Source of the DNA: an uncultured Collinsella sp.
Lineage (GTDB): Bacteria; Actinomycetota; Coriobacteriia; Coriobacteriales; Coriobacteriaceae
DNA: 37,775 bases
Direction: 5' to 3'
NCBI GenBank assembly: GCA_905194675.1
Contig: CAJJTG010000021.1
Location: 1-37,775, forward strand
Part shown: positions 6,551-15,001 of the stretch, piece by piece
How the letters are laid out: every line of letters begins with the position of its first letter
Numbering within the stretch: position 1 is the first letter of the stretch
The notes under the pieces: model-generated
Databases searched by the model: none
Told to the model about the DNA's origin: nothing
Seen by the model: only the letters and a program-made list of their open reading frames with translations
Program-made: the position numbers and the translations under genes

Positions 6551-8554
6551 TTAGACCAGGCGGGCGTTGATCGTCTTGGCGATCTCGGCGGCGTCGGTGG
6601 AACCCTTGACGGTGCCACGGAAGTCCTCGTCCATGAGCGCCTCGGCGACCTTGGACAGGATCTTGAGGTGCGTGGTGCCAGCCTGTGCACCGGGGATGAG
6701 CAGGGCGATAGCCACGTTGACGGGAGCGCCGTCCATGGTGTCCCAACCGGTCACGCCGGATTCGTCCTTAACGACGATGACGGCGGCCTCGGTAATGGCG
6801 TCGGACTTGGCATGCGGGATGGCGAAGCCCTCCATCATGCCCGTGGTGCCCTCGGCCTCGCGGGCCAGGAAGGCGTTCATCACGGCGTCGGCGTCGCTTG
6901 CGATACCGGCCTTGACGGCCTGGTTGGAAACGAAGCTCAGAGCCTCGTCACGAGAAGCGAAGTCCTCGGCGACAAAGACATTCTCGACCTTCACGAAGTC
7001 GGCAGCCTCGGCCTTGGGGGCATCGACGGCAGCAGCCTTGGGAGCCTCAACGGGCTTGGCTGCAGGAACGGCCTTCTGGTTCTTCTCGAAGTCGTACTTC
7101 TTGAAGGCCACGAACAGGATGCCACCGACAACAGCGCCGATGAGGATCGCGAGGACCCAAAGCGGACCGTTCTCGACAACGGGCAGGACCAGGAAGCCAC
7201 CGTGAGGCGCCGGATCGTGAACGTTGAACATAATGGTCAGGATCGAAGCGATAGAGGAACCGAGCATCATGATAGGCATGACGGGCCAGATGTTCTTGGT
7301 CATGAACGGAATGGCGCCCTCGGTGATGTGGGTGCAACCAAGAATGAGGTTGACGATACCGGCGTCGTGATCCTCCTGGCTGAAGTACTTCTTGCCGACA
7401 ACGACGGCGAAGGTGGTGATCAGCGGCGGAACGATGCAAGCGGCGGAGACGGCAGCCATGAAGTTGGTGCCGAAGTTGTAGGTATCGGTGCCAACGCCAG
7501 CAGCCAGTGCCTCGGTGAGCATAGCGGTACCGGTGACGTAAGCAGCCTTGTTGACCGGGCCACCCATGTCAAAGGCGCACATGCAGCCGATGGCAAGACC
7601 CAGGACAACGGCGCCAGAGGCGGACAGGCCCTTGAGGAAGTCCATCATAGCGGTGTTGATGGCAGCCATGGGGCCGGAAATGCCAAGCATGACCAGGCCG
7701 ACAATAGCCGTCGAGAACAGCGGGTACAAAAAGATTGCCTTGAGGCCGTCCAGGTTCTTGGGCAGGCCGGCAAAGACCTTCTCGAGCAGCAGGATGACAT
7801 AACCGGCGAGGAAGCCGCCCACGATGCCGCCCAGGAAGCCGAATCCCACGCCGGCACCACCGGCGTCGATCATGCCGGTCTCGGCATTAACAGGCAGGCC
7901 CTGGATGGCGATCATACCGGCAACAAAGCCGGGGACGAGCGCCGGGCGCTTGCCGATGGATTCGGCGATGTAGGCGGAAAGCACCGGAACCATGAGGTTC
8001 ATGGCAATGCCGCCGATGATCTTGAGCATCGCAGCAAAGCTGTTGTAGTCGGCAGCCGTCGAATCGAAGGACGTAATGCCCCACAGGAACGAAACAGCGG
8101 TCAGGACACCACCGGCAACGACGAAGACCAGCATGTGGCTGACGCCGTTCATAAGATGCTTGTAGATGACGTGGCCGATGGACTCCTTCTCCTCGACCTC
8201 GTCCTCGACATCGGCAGCAGCGGCAACCGTGCTGTCGCCCTTGGCGGCGAGCGCGCGGTCAATCAGCTTACCGGCGGCCTCAACGGACAGTGCCTTGGAA
8301 ACACCAACGGAAACCATGGGCTTGCCGGCGAAACGCTCGGCCTGGACATCCTTGTCAGCTGCGACGACGACGGCCTTGGCACCGGCGATCTCGCTCTTGG
8401 TGATCTCGTTCTCGACACCGACCTGGCCATGAGTCTCGACCTTAATGGTCAGACCGCGCTCGGCAGCTGCCTTCTCTAGCGCCTCCTTCGCCATGAAGGT
8501 GTGCGCAATGCCGGTCGGGCAACCGGTCGCGGCGATGATGTCAAACTTAGCCAT
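6551..8554 (-). CDS. fruA: Fructose-family PTS permease, EIIB-EIIC-EIIA fusion
   Basis: This membrane permease imports fructose, or a related hexose, and phosphorylates it, normally to fructose 1-phosphate. The protein has 667 residues with domains in the order B, C, A. EIIB covers about 1-100 with the phosphorylated Cys12 in ATGCPTGIAHTFMA. EIIC covers about 125-480 with many hydrophobic helices and the family motif GGPVNKAAY. A Pro/Ala-rich linker follows. EIIA is at the C-terminus with the active histidine in GFAIPHAKSD. Enterobacterial FruA has a different domain order. The frame is open to 8626, but the ATG at 8554 has AAGGAGG five bases before it. It is transcribed away from the RpiR-type regulator. 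Mannose-type specificity cannot be ruled out, but two fruK-like kinases nearby favour fructose. Confidence 0.9.
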   Translation of the reverse strand: MAKFDIIAATGCPTGIAHTFMAKEALEKAAAERGLTIKVETHGQVGVENEITKSEIAGAKAVVVAADKDVQAERFAGKPMVSVGVSKALSVEAAGKLIDRALAAKGDSTVAAAADVEDEVEEKESIGHVIYKHLMNGVSHMLVFVVAGGVLTAVSFLWGITSFDSTAADYNSFAAMLKIIGGIAMNLMVPVLSAYIAESIGKRPALVPGFVAGMIAIQGLPVNAETGMIDAGGAGVGFGFLGGIVGGFLAGYVILLLEKVFAGLPKNLDGLKAIFLYPLFSTAIVGLVMLGISGPMAAINTAMMDFLKGLSASGAVVLGLAIGCMCAFDMGGPVNKAAYVTGTAMLTEALAAGVGTDTYNFGTNFMAAVSAACIVPPLITTFAVVVGKKYFSQEDHDAGIVNLILGCTHITEGAIPFMTKNIWPVMPIMMLGSSIASILTIMFNVHDPAPHGGFLVLPVVENGPLWVLAILIGAVVGGILFVAFKKYDFEKNQKAVPAAKPVEAPKAAAVDAPKAEAADFVKVENVFVAEDFASRDEALSFVSNQAVKAGIASDADAVMNAFLAREAEGTTGMMEGFAIPHAKSDAITEAAVIVVKDESGVTGWDTMDGAPVNVAIALLIPGAQAGTTHLKILSKVAEALMDEDFRGTVKGSTDAAEIAKTINARLV

Positions 8555-8628
8555 GTGTCCCTCCTTTTTAAGTTTTGCGCCCGCAGGCGCTCCCCTACAC
8601 GCGCGTCCTTGCGCGCTTTTCCACAACT

Positions 8629-8719
8629 GAAAGATACCAACCTACCGTCCGCGTGAGAAGAGACAGGGCGCAATTCTCCGGTGAAAGGTTCTTTCATAAC
8701 CGTAAACGGTAGGTGAAAG
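8629..8719. promoter_or_regulatory. Palindromic operator region between fruA and rpiR-type gene
   Basis: Several symmetrical motifs lie between the divergent genes. TGAAAG-GTT-CTTTCA (8682-8696) is a perfect palindrome. ACCGT-AA-ACGGT (8699-8710) is another. GGTGAAAG occurs twice in direct orientation, at 8680 and 8712, 32 bases or about three helical turns apart. A third TGAAAG is at 8629. CCTACCGT (8641-8648) and ACGGTAGG (8706-8713) are inverse copies. TGAAA/TTTCA half-sites are compatible with RpiR-family operators, so autoregulation and fruA control are likely; this is inference. Confidence 0.5.
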
Positions 8720-8772
8720 TTTACCATCAACTCTTGAAACGGCAAGGTGTATCTTGTAATTGAAAATGCCCG

Positions 8773-8778
8773 TATACT
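8773..8778 (+). promoter_or_regulatory. -10 box of the RpiR-type regulator gene
   Basis: TATACT at 8773-8778 is a good -10 box with no strong -35 (the best is TATCTT at 17-base spacing), as expected for an activator-dependent or weak promoter. The start point would be near 8785, downstream of the ATG at 8779. This supports placing the protein start at 8827. Confidence 0.5.
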
Positions 8779-8826
8779 ATGGCATTGCAAATCAAGTTAG
8801 ATTTTCAAGCCAACCAGGAGCCATCC

Positions 8827-9684
8827 ATGACCGATAGTAGCAAGAGCGCACTTTCCCTCATTAGTACCCATCAGGGATACAGCGAGTCCGAGCAGCGCAT
8901 TGTCGACTATATATTGGAGCACCAGTCCGAGGCGCCGCGCCTCACGGCCGCTCAGCTCTCACGCGCCGCCGCCACGTCCGAGGCGACCGTTTCGCGCTTC
9001 TGCCGCAAGCTTGGCTTTGGTAGCTTCCGCAGCTTTCAGTTTTCGCTGGCGAGGGATTTGGAAAGCCAGCGCAACGAAGGCCTGACTGACGAGGTCTCGC
9101 TCGACAATATGGAGCAGAGTCTTAAAAATATCTTGGCTGCCAAGGTCAGTGAGCTTAACGCGACCATCGACGGGATTGACCACGATACGCTAACGGCCGT
9201 TGTGCACGCGTTAAAGAATGCGGGCGTTATTGAGTTTGCGGCCGTAGGCAACACCAATGCCGTCGCGCTCGACGCGACGTTTAAGTTTTCGCAGCTGGGC
9301 CTGCGCTGCATGGCGAGCACCATAAGCGAGACCTCGATTGGTTTTGCGCTCACGTTACGCCCGGGTGACGTTATCGTACTGATTTCGAACTCGGGCAAGT
9401 CGCGCCGTTTGAATCGCATGGCAAAAGCGGCTCGCGACTGCGGCGCAACCGTAGTCGTCATCAGCAGCGACAGCAAATCCCCGCTCGCGCGCCTGGCAGA
9501 CTACACTTTTAATACCGTCAACCACGAAGCGCTGCTGACGACGGGCGACTTTGCGTTCTCTAAGATCAGCGCCACGATGATCATCGAAGTCATCTACAAC
9601 TTCCTGCTGCCCGAGATCGAAGACGCTCGCGAGCATATCAGCTACTACGAGGAGCTCATCCAGCCGGATAAGGTTGTGGAGTAA
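8827..9684 (+). CDS. RpiR/MurR-family transcriptional regulator with SIS domain
   Basis: The 285-residue protein has an N-terminal helix-turn-helix of the RpiR type (about 1-77: SESEQRIVDYILEH, then ATSEATVSRFCRKLGF). A C-terminal SIS sugar-phosphate isomerase-like domain (about 120-250) includes VIEFAAVGNTNAVA and VIVLISNSGKSRRL. Such proteins sense phosphosugars and control sugar uptake or breakdown genes. The divergent position next to fruA and the palindromes between them suggest it controls the PTS cluster; its effector is unknown. The start at 8827 has AGGAG six bases upstream. The longer frame from 8779 would begin before the likely transcription start. Confidence 0.88.
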   Translation: MTDSSKSALSLISTHQGYSESEQRIVDYILEHQSEAPRLTAAQLSRAAATSEATVSRFCRKLGFGSFRSFQFSLARDLESQRNEGLTDEVSLDNMEQSLKNILAAKVSELNATIDGIDHDTLTAVVHALKNAGVIEFAAVGNTNAVALDATFKFSQLGLRCMASTISETSIGFALTLRPGDVIVLISNSGKSRRLNRMAKAARDCGATVVVISSDSKSPLARLADYTFNTVNHEALLTTGDFAFSKISATMIIEVIYNFLLPEIEDAREHISYYEELIQPDKVVE

Positions 9685-9690
9685 AACGCG

Positions 9691-9728
9691 TAGTGGGACT
9701 AAAAATTTCAGTCTCTTTTGTCCCACTA
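9691..9728. terminator. Shared hairpin between convergent rpiR-type gene and recN
   Basis: TAGTGGGAC (9691-9699) and GTCCCACTA (9720-9728) form a 9-bp stem, with a possible inner GACT/AGTC pairing. It sits in the 60-base gap between two convergent genes. Neither side has a clean U-tract next to the stem, although a T-rich stretch follows on the minus strand. It may slow or end transcription in both directions. Confidence 0.4.
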
Positions 9729-9744
9729 ACACCGCTAATACGAC

Positions 9745-11373
9745 CTAACCTCGAGCTTCTTCAAGCATCTGCTTGGCATGGGCCAAGCTTGCCTCAGACT
9801 GATCGCCGCTCAACATGCGGGCGATCTCGGCGGTACGCGCTTCGCCGGTTACCTCGTCCAAATGCGTCTGGGGAACATCGCCCGGTTCCTTGCTGACGAC
9901 ATAATGCTTGTCAGCCATGACGGCAACCTGCGCCAGGTGCGTTACGACGATGACCTGATGCGTGGCGGCAAGATCTGCCAGTACGCCCGCGAGTGCACGC
10001 GCCGTAGAGCCACCGACACCAGCATCGACCTCGTCAAACACCAGCGTATCGACACCGTCCGCGTTACCGAGGACAACCTTGCTTGCCAGCATGACGCGGC
10101 TGAGCTCGCCGCCCGACGCAATGCGGCGCAGGGGACGTGGCGTCAAGCCGGCACCGCTGCGGTATAGCAGCTCGTAGCTCGAAGGACCAACGGGCGTCCA
10201 CTCAGCACGGGGAAGATCGCGCGACTCCCAGACGAGCTCGGCACTACCCATCTCCAAGCGCGACATCTGGCGGCCAACCTCGTGGCAGAAGCGCGGGGCC
10301 GCCGTATTACGAGCGCGCTTAAGTACCTTGGCAGCGGCAAACAACTCGCGCTCGGCGCTCCCGAGTGCCTCACGCGCCTTTTTGATCTGCTCATCGCCAT
10401 CATCGACCAGGGACAGCAGTTCTTGCGAGCGATCGCGCATGGCAAACACATCGTCCATGGTGGGACCCCACTGACGTAACAGGCCCTTGAGGTCGGAATA
10501 CCGCTCACGCATGCGAGCGAGCTCACGCGCGTCGAAGGCGATGCCATCGCGATAGGCACGAAGCTCGTTCGCGCAATCCTCAAGGGAGATACAAGCATCC
10601 GAAAGTGCATCGGCAATGTCGCCCAGCTTGCGGTCGACGGTAGCCATACGGGAAAGCTCCGCCACGGCACTGTTCACGGCATCGAGCGCTCCCCCTTCGG
10701 CAGCAAGCGATGCATGGGCATCATTGGCCGTGGCAACCAGTACCTCGGCATGTTCGGAGCGCGGCAGCAGTTGCTCGAGTTCCTCATACTCACCCGGCCT
10801 GGGGTCGACCTCGGCAATGCGCTCCAGGGCGAAGCGCGCCTCCTCGACACGACTCCCCTGCGCACGCGAGGCCTCCTCGACGCGACGGACTCCCTTGGCA
10901 GCCGCGCGCGAGGCTTTAAAGCAAGCACGGTAGTGCTCGAGTGCCTCGAGTGCCGGGCGCCCTGCCCAGGCATCGACCATGGCAACGTGATGCGCCGGGT
11001 CGAGGAGGCGCTGGTGCTCGTGCTGACCGCACAGATCCATCATCACGCCGACGCGCTCTGAAAGCTCGCGCACGCTGGCGATGCAGCCGTCAATCTTCAC
11101 GCGGCTGCGGCCCTCGGCAGAAAGGCTGCGCTGGACCGTGAAGCCTTCCGTGTCGTGCGGGCCGTCGAACAAGCGCGCCTCGACACTCGCCAGCGCCTCG
11201 CCCTCGCGCACCGTCGACGAATCCGCGCGCTCGCCCAAAATAAGCTTAAGGGCCGAGAGCAGCGCGGTCTTGCCGGCGCCGGTCTCGCCGGTCAGGACAG
11301 TCAGACCAGCACTCGGCACCAGCGTCGCCTCACGAATGAGTGCAATGTTAGAAACCTGCAGCTCATCGAGCAT
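9745..11373 (-). CDS. recN: DNA repair protein RecN
   Basis: RecN is an SMC-like ATPase that works in double-strand break repair. The 542-residue protein has Walker A GETGAGKTALLSAL near residue 28, a central coiled-coil region rich in charged residues and alanine, the signature RIASGGELSRVMLA, and Walker B DTLVFDEVDAGVGG followed by ATHQVIVVTHLAQVA. It is slightly shorter than many RecN proteins. The ATG at 11373 has GGAG six bases upstream and lies inside the end of nadK (11-base overlap), so translation is coupled. It is the last gene of the long housekeeping operon. Confidence 0.93.
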   Translation of the reverse strand: MLDELQVSNIALIREATLVPSAGLTVLTGETGAGKTALLSALKLILGERADSSTVREGEALASVEARLFDGPHDTEGFTVQRSLSAEGRSRVKIDGCIASVRELSERVGVMMDLCGQHEHQRLLDPAHHVAMVDAWAGRPALEALEHYRACFKASRAAAKGVRRVEEASRAQGSRVEEARFALERIAEVDPRPGEYEELEQLLPRSEHAEVLVATANDAHASLAAEGGALDAVNSAVAELSRMATVDRKLGDIADALSDACISLEDCANELRAYRDGIAFDARELARMRERYSDLKGLLRQWGPTMDDVFAMRDRSQELLSLVDDGDEQIKKAREALGSAERELFAAAKVLKRARNTAAPRFCHEVGRQMSRLEMGSAELVWESRDLPRAEWTPVGPSSYELLYRSGAGLTPRPLRRIASGGELSRVMLASKVVLGNADGVDTLVFDEVDAGVGGSTARALAGVLADLAATHQVIVVTHLAQVAVMADKHYVVSKEPGDVPQTHLDEVTGEARTAEIARMLSGDQSEASLAHAKQMLEEARG

Positions 11374-12223
11374 GACGGACTCCGTAGAATACGCGGCTCA
11401 CCGAGTTGTAAAAACTCTCGGGGCCGTAATCCAGCAGCAAAACATCTCCGGGCCCGCGGCGCACCGCCACGCTCTCAACGGTGCCATCACAGGTAATAAA
11501 CTGTCCATCGATAGCGATCGCCGGAACGCTCGGACGATCATCAGACATAAAGATCTCGACGACATCACTCGGCGAAGTCAAGAAGGCACGGGCCTGAATG
11601 GTGTGCGGCGCAATGGGTACGCAGACCATGCCCGTATAGTCGGGGCTCACGATGGGGCCGCCTGCGGATAGTGCATAGCCAGTGGAGCCGGTCGCCGTCG
11701 AAACGACGACACCGTCACCGCGCAGTCGATCGATATGGTGGCCCGACACCGTGATGTCGAACTCGACCATATCGGACAGCGGACCGCGGGTAAGCGCCAT
11801 GTCGTTGAGGGCGAAGGTGCGAACGACATCCTTCGTACCGTCTTCGCGCACGGACACGATATCCGCGGCGATGGTGGCGCGACGGCTCACGTGCAGCTCA
11901 CCGGACAGGGCATCACTCACAACCTGCAAAATGTCACGCTCCTCGGGGCTAGCGGCCGTCAAAAAGCCCAGGTGACCATAGGAAAGACCGAGGATAGGAA
12001 TCTCGCGATGGTTGAGGATGCGGGCAGCGCGCAGCAGCGTGCCGTCGCCGCCGAGCGTAATGACCAGATCGGAGCCGTCAATATCAGGCGTGCTTTGAAT
12101 CTTCGATCGCTGGTCGGCAGCCCATGCGACCTCATAGCCCTGGCGCGTCAGCCAAAGCTCGAGCATCAGACCGCTCTCGACGGCCTCTTGCTTGTAGTAA
12201 TTGGGAACCAGAAAGACCTTCAT
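11363..12223 (-). CDS. nadK: NAD kinase
   Basis: This cytoplasmic enzyme phosphorylates NAD to NADP with ATP or polyphosphate. The protein has 286 residues. The catalytic GGDGT motif is at 58-62 with Asp60. The NAD-binding stretch GLSYGHLGFLTAA and the glycine-rich STATGSTGYALSAGGPIV follow. Its ATG at 12223 overlaps the tlyA stop as ATGA. Together with tlyA and recN this is a widely conserved gene order. Confidence 0.93.
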   Translation of the reverse strand: MKVFLVPNYYKQEAVESGLMLELWLTRQGYEVAWAADQRSKIQSTPDIDGSDLVITLGGDGTLLRAARILNHREIPILGLSYGHLGFLTAASPEERDILQVVSDALSGELHVSRRATIAADIVSVREDGTKDVVRTFALNDMALTRGPLSDMVEFDITVSGHHIDRLRGDGVVVSTATGSTGYALSAGGPIVSPDYTGMVCVPIAPHTIQARAFLTSPSDVVEIFMSDDRPSVPAIAIDGQFITCDGTVESVAVRRGPGDVLLLDYGPESFYNSVSRVFYGVRHAR

Positions 12224-13023
12224 AGCGTTGCAGCTTTCTCGCTCAAAACCGATACCTGGGATTGCAGCTCGTCTTGCGTGCGGTCGCCGGGGTCAAATCT
12301 CGTGCCGTACAGGAAAAACTCAACGTTGCCCTTGGCACCATGAATGGGTGACACGCACACATCGACCGGGAACAGGCCCTTGACAGCAAAGAGCTCAACC
12401 GCCGCCACGAGTGTATCGCATCGCACGGCGGGATCGGTCACAATGCCGCCCTCGCCCACCAACGCCGCCGGAGCCTCAAACTGCGGCTTTACGAGTGTGC
12501 AGAATGCACCCATAGGCGCCAGGCATGCCAGCACCGCATCGATAATGTTCGCGATGCTGGTAAATGAGACATCACACACAGCCAGGTCGATGGCGCCGGC
12601 ATAGCCAAGCTCAGGCAGCTGCGTCACGTTTGTGCGCTCATGCAGCGTCACGCGATCGTCCTGACGCAACGACCAATCGAACTGGGCGCGACCTACGTCC
12701 ACCGAGACAACTGTCGCAGCTCCGCGCTTAAGCAGGCAATCGGTAAAGCCGCCGGTAGAGCAGCCCACATCCAGACAGGCAAGGCCCGTCGGATTGATAC
12801 CAAACGCATCAAGCGCGCCTTCGAGCTTAAGACCGCCGCGGCCAACATAGGGAATGCGTCCCTTCACGTGCAGCGGCAGGCCCGGGATCACCTTAAGGCC
12901 TGGCGAAGTCAAACGCTCGCCGCCGCTCGAGACCAAGCCGGCCATAAGAGTGCGAAGGGCATCCGCGCGATCGGCGCAGATGCCCTGTGAAATCAGTTCG
13001 TCATCAAGACGCACGCGTTTCAT
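12220..13023 (-). CDS. tlyA: TlyA-family rRNA 2'-O-methyltransferase
   Basis: The protein of about 267 residues has an N-terminal S4 RNA-binding domain (KRVRLDDELISQG...MAGLV) and an FtsJ-like SAM-dependent methyltransferase domain. The latter shows GRGGLKLEGAL, the SAM-binding LDVGCSTGGFTDCLL, and DLAVCDVSFTS. TlyA proteins 2'-O-methylate ribosomal RNA; in mycobacteria this affects capreomycin sensitivity. The start is uncertain: in-frame TTG (13035), ATG (13032) and ATG (13023) all exist and none has a strong ribosome site. I chose 13023 because the S4 domain then begins as in relatives. There is a 35-base gap to xseB and an ATGA overlap with nadK. Confidence 0.88.
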   Translation of the reverse strand: MKRVRLDDELISQGICADRADALRTLMAGLVSSGGERLTSPGLKVIPGLPLHVKGRIPYVGRGGLKLEGALDAFGINPTGLACLDVGCSTGGFTDCLLKRGAATVVSVDVGRAQFDWSLRQDDRVTLHERTNVTQLPELGYAGAIDLAVCDVSFTSIANIIDAVLACLAPMGAFCTLVKPQFEAPAALVGEGGIVTDPAVRCDTLVAAVELFAVKGLFPVDVCVSPIHGAKGNVEFFLYGTRFDPGDRTQDELQSQVSVLSEKAATL

Positions 13024-13058
13024 GAATGCCATCAACCATTCGTATCCGGAGATGCGGC

Positions 13059-13298
13059 CTAGCTATCCTGGGATTCGTTTGCCGCATCCTCATCGTATTC
13101 CTGCTCGAGCTTGTCGGCCTCACGCGGCGTCAGCTCAAACTTATCGACCATGTCGACCGCGCGGGAGCCCAGCTCAATCGCCTCGTCAAACAGATCGAGC
13201 GAACGCTCCAAGGAGGTGTCCTTGGAGCGAACGGTAGCGATGATCTGATCCAAACGGTCCGAGATCTCGTCAAAGTTGCGGACAGAACCCTCTGGCAT
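13059..13298 (-). CDS. xseB: Exodeoxyribonuclease VII small subunit
   Basis: This 79-residue, largely helical and acidic protein has the XseB pattern: NFDEISDRLDQIIATVRSKD, then SLERSLDLFDEAIELGSRAV. XseB binds the large subunit XseA to form exonuclease VII, which degrades single-stranded DNA. It starts two bases after the nusB stop. The large-subunit gene xseA, commonly adjacent, is not in this window. Confidence 0.85.
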   Translation of the reverse strand: MPEGSVRNFDEISDRLDQIIATVRSKDTSLERSLDLFDEAIELGSRAVDMVDKFELTPREADKLEQEYDEDAANESQDS

Positions 13299-13300
13299 GA

Positions 13301-13888
13301 CTACTCCTCGACGGAGTCGGCCTCGACGGCCTCAGTAGCGTCCGCGTCCTCGGCCAGCACGCCAGCCTCGGCCTGAGCAGCCGCAACCTTTGTGGCAGCC
13401 TCGGCAGCCTGTGCCTCCTCGCGAGCGCGATCTTCGGCCAGCAGCTCCTGGTACAGGTCCTCGCCCGGCAGCTCTTCACTGCGAGCGATCTTACCCAGCA
13501 CGCCGTTGACGAACGACGCGGACTGGTCGGTGCCATAGGCCTTGGCAAGCTCGACGGCCTCGTTGATCACGATGGCATCCGAGACCTCTTCGTCGGTGAG
13601 GAAACGCATCTCGTAAACGGCGATACGCAGCAGATTGCGGTCGGCGCCGGGCATGCGCATAAGATCCCAGTTTTTGGCAACGGAACGCAGAGCGCAGTCG
13701 ATGCGGTCGATATGCTCGTAAGCACCGCGGCACAGCTCCAGCGCATAGGGGTCGAGGGGACCCTTCGAGATCAGGAAATCACCCTCGAGGACGCGCTCGA
13801 GCGGGCTGTCCGTGGCCTCGGCCTGGAACAGCAGCTGCAGCGCCTGACTGCGGGCAAGCGTGCGCCCGCGATAAACCTTAAGGCTCAA
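13301..13888 (-). CDS. nusB: Transcription antitermination factor NusB
   Basis: NusB works with NusE in rRNA antitermination complexes. The first 145 residues match the NusB fold (RTLARSQALQLLFQAE, ADRNLLRIAVYEMRFL, INEAVELAKAYGT, SFVNGVLGKIAR). About 45 extra residues form a Glu/Ala-rich C-terminal tail, making it longer (195 residues) than the usual 130-150. The start is a TTG at 13888 preceded by AAGGAG; no closer ATG fits. It overlaps nothing and sits three bases after the asp23-type gene. Confidence 0.9.
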   Translation of the reverse strand: MSLKVYRGRTLARSQALQLLFQAEATDSPLERVLEGDFLISKGPLDPYALELCRGAYEHIDRIDCALRSVAKNWDLMRMPGADRNLLRIAVYEMRFLTDEEVSDAIVINEAVELAKAYGTDQSASFVNGVLGKIARSEELPGEDLYQELLAEDRAREEAQAAEAATKVAAAQAEAGVLAEDADATEAVEADSVEE

Positions 13889-13891
13889 AGG

Positions 13892-14254
13892 TTACTCCTT
13901 GGGGAAAACGAGGCCGTCGATGCAAACGTCAACGCGCTCGACCTCGACACCCACCTGGGCATCGATGGCGGCGACTACAGCGGCGCGAACGGCCTCGGCG
14001 AGTTTCTTGAACGGATAGCCAAAGAACACCACAACGCGCACGGTGAGTGCGAGCTTGTCGCCGACGACCTCGGCCTCGACCGCCGGCTCGGAAGCCGGGG
14101 CCTTGGACGAGAGCATCATGGAGACAAGGTTGGTGGCAAGGTCCTTGACGCCAACGGAGGCGATGCCCTCGACATCCGACACGGCGCGCGAGACGATGGC
14201 GGTCAGAACATCGGGCGAAATGCCGATGCCGTCAATCTTGATTTCCTGGGGCAT
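13892..14254 (-). CDS. Asp23/Gls24 family envelope-associated protein
   Basis: The 120-residue protein has the Asp23 fold: ISPDVLTAIVSRAVSDVEGIASV, a central VVFFGYPFKKLAEAVRAAV, and a conserved V-x-V-D-V-C-I-D-G end. Members between efp and nusB (YqhY type in Bacillus) have been linked to cell-envelope and fatty-acid homeostasis, though their molecular role is unclear. The ATG at 14254 has AGGAGG four bases before it. Confidence 0.85.
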   Translation of the reverse strand: MPQEIKIDGIGISPDVLTAIVSRAVSDVEGIASVGVKDLATNLVSMMLSSKAPASEPAVEAEVVGDKLALTVRVVVFFGYPFKKLAEAVRAAVVAAIDAQVGVEVERVDVCIDGLVFPKE

Positions 14255-14278
14255 GAGTCCTCCTAGAAGAGTTGGTTG

Positions 14279-14842
14279 CTAGACGCGGGAGACGAACTTG
14301 CCGTCGCGGGTGTCAACCTTGATGACCTCGCCCTCGTTGAGGTACATGGGGACCTGGATGACGGCGCCGGTGTCGATCGTGGCCGGCTTGGTGGAACCCT
14401 GGACGGTGTCGCCCTTAAAGCCCGGGTCGGTCTGGACAATGGTGGTCTCGATGAACATCGGCGGAGTCACGCCCATGAGCTCATCGTCGGCGAAGAGCAG
14501 CTGGCAAATGTCGTTCTCGCGCAGCCACTTGGAGTTCTCGCCCACCATGTCCTCGGGAACGGGAACCTGCTCATAGGACTCGTTGTCCATGAAGATGTAG
14601 TCGGTGCCATCGTTGTAGAGGTACTGGAACTCACGGGTGGTGAGCATGACGCTCTCGAACTTGGTGCCGGCGTTGCAGGTGTTCTCGACGACGCGGCCGC
14701 TCTTGATGTCGCGGGTCTTGTAGCGCACAAACGCGCCGCCCTTGCCCGGCTTGACATGCTGGAACTCGACAATGGTGTAGACCTTGTCCTTGATGCGGAG
14801 ACCGAGGCCGTTCTTGAAGTCGGCGGTAGAAATGGTAGGCAT
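14279..14842 (-). CDS. efp: Elongation factor P
   Basis: EF-P relieves ribosome stalling at proline runs. From the ATG at 14842 the protein has 187 residues, the normal length, with three beta-barrel domains. The tip loop reads KPGKGGAFVRYK with Lys34, the position modified in many bacteria. The C-terminal signature GDTVQGSTKPATIDTGAVIQVP is present. The frame extends to 14875, but AAGG lies before 14842 and MPTISTADF is the expected start. It has its own likely promoter (-10 at 14900-14905) behind the terminator of the peptidase gene. Confidence 0.95.
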   Translation of the reverse strand: MPTISTADFKNGLGLRIKDKVYTIVEFQHVKPGKGGAFVRYKTRDIKSGRVVENTCNAGTKFESVMLTTREFQYLYNDGTDYIFMDNESYEQVPVPEDMVGENSKWLRENDICQLLFADDELMGVTPPMFIETTIVQTDPGFKGDTVQGSTKPATIDTGAVIQVPMYLNEGEVIKVDTRDGKFVSRV

Positions 14843-14899
14843 AGCGACCTTTCTTGTTATGGGCAGAACGCACAAGCGTCCAAATTACATACGAGCGAA

Positions 14900-14905
14900 A
14901 TTATA
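14900..14905 (-). promoter_or_regulatory. -10 box of the efp operon
   Basis: A consensus TATAAT lies on the minus strand 58 bases before the efp start and just after a strong terminator. No good -35 is visible at 16-18 bases. It would drive efp, the asp23-type gene, nusB and the genes behind them. Confidence 0.55.
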
Positions 14906-14936
14906 CACTTGCAGACGGCGCCTGCGGCGAGCGCAT

Positions 14937-14979
14937 AAAAAGAGAACGCGGGGCGCCCGAATTGCTCCGGACACCCCGC
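14937..14979 (-). terminator. Terminator of the M24 peptidase gene
   Basis: A 12-bp stem (GCGGGGTGTCCG with CGGGCGCCCCGC, including G-U pairs in RNA) and an 8-base loop are followed by GTTCTCTTTTT on the minus strand, 22 bases after the peptidase stop. Confidence 0.8.
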
Positions 14980-15001
14980 CCCAAAAATCTATCGAAATGA
15001 G

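Noticed and set aside
6098..8479. 793-codon plus-strand open frame opposite fruA
   Set aside because: It starts inside the inverted-repeat element and runs antisense through fruA; its composition is the mirror of fruA codons and shows no domain. High GC with strong codon bias makes long antisense frames common.
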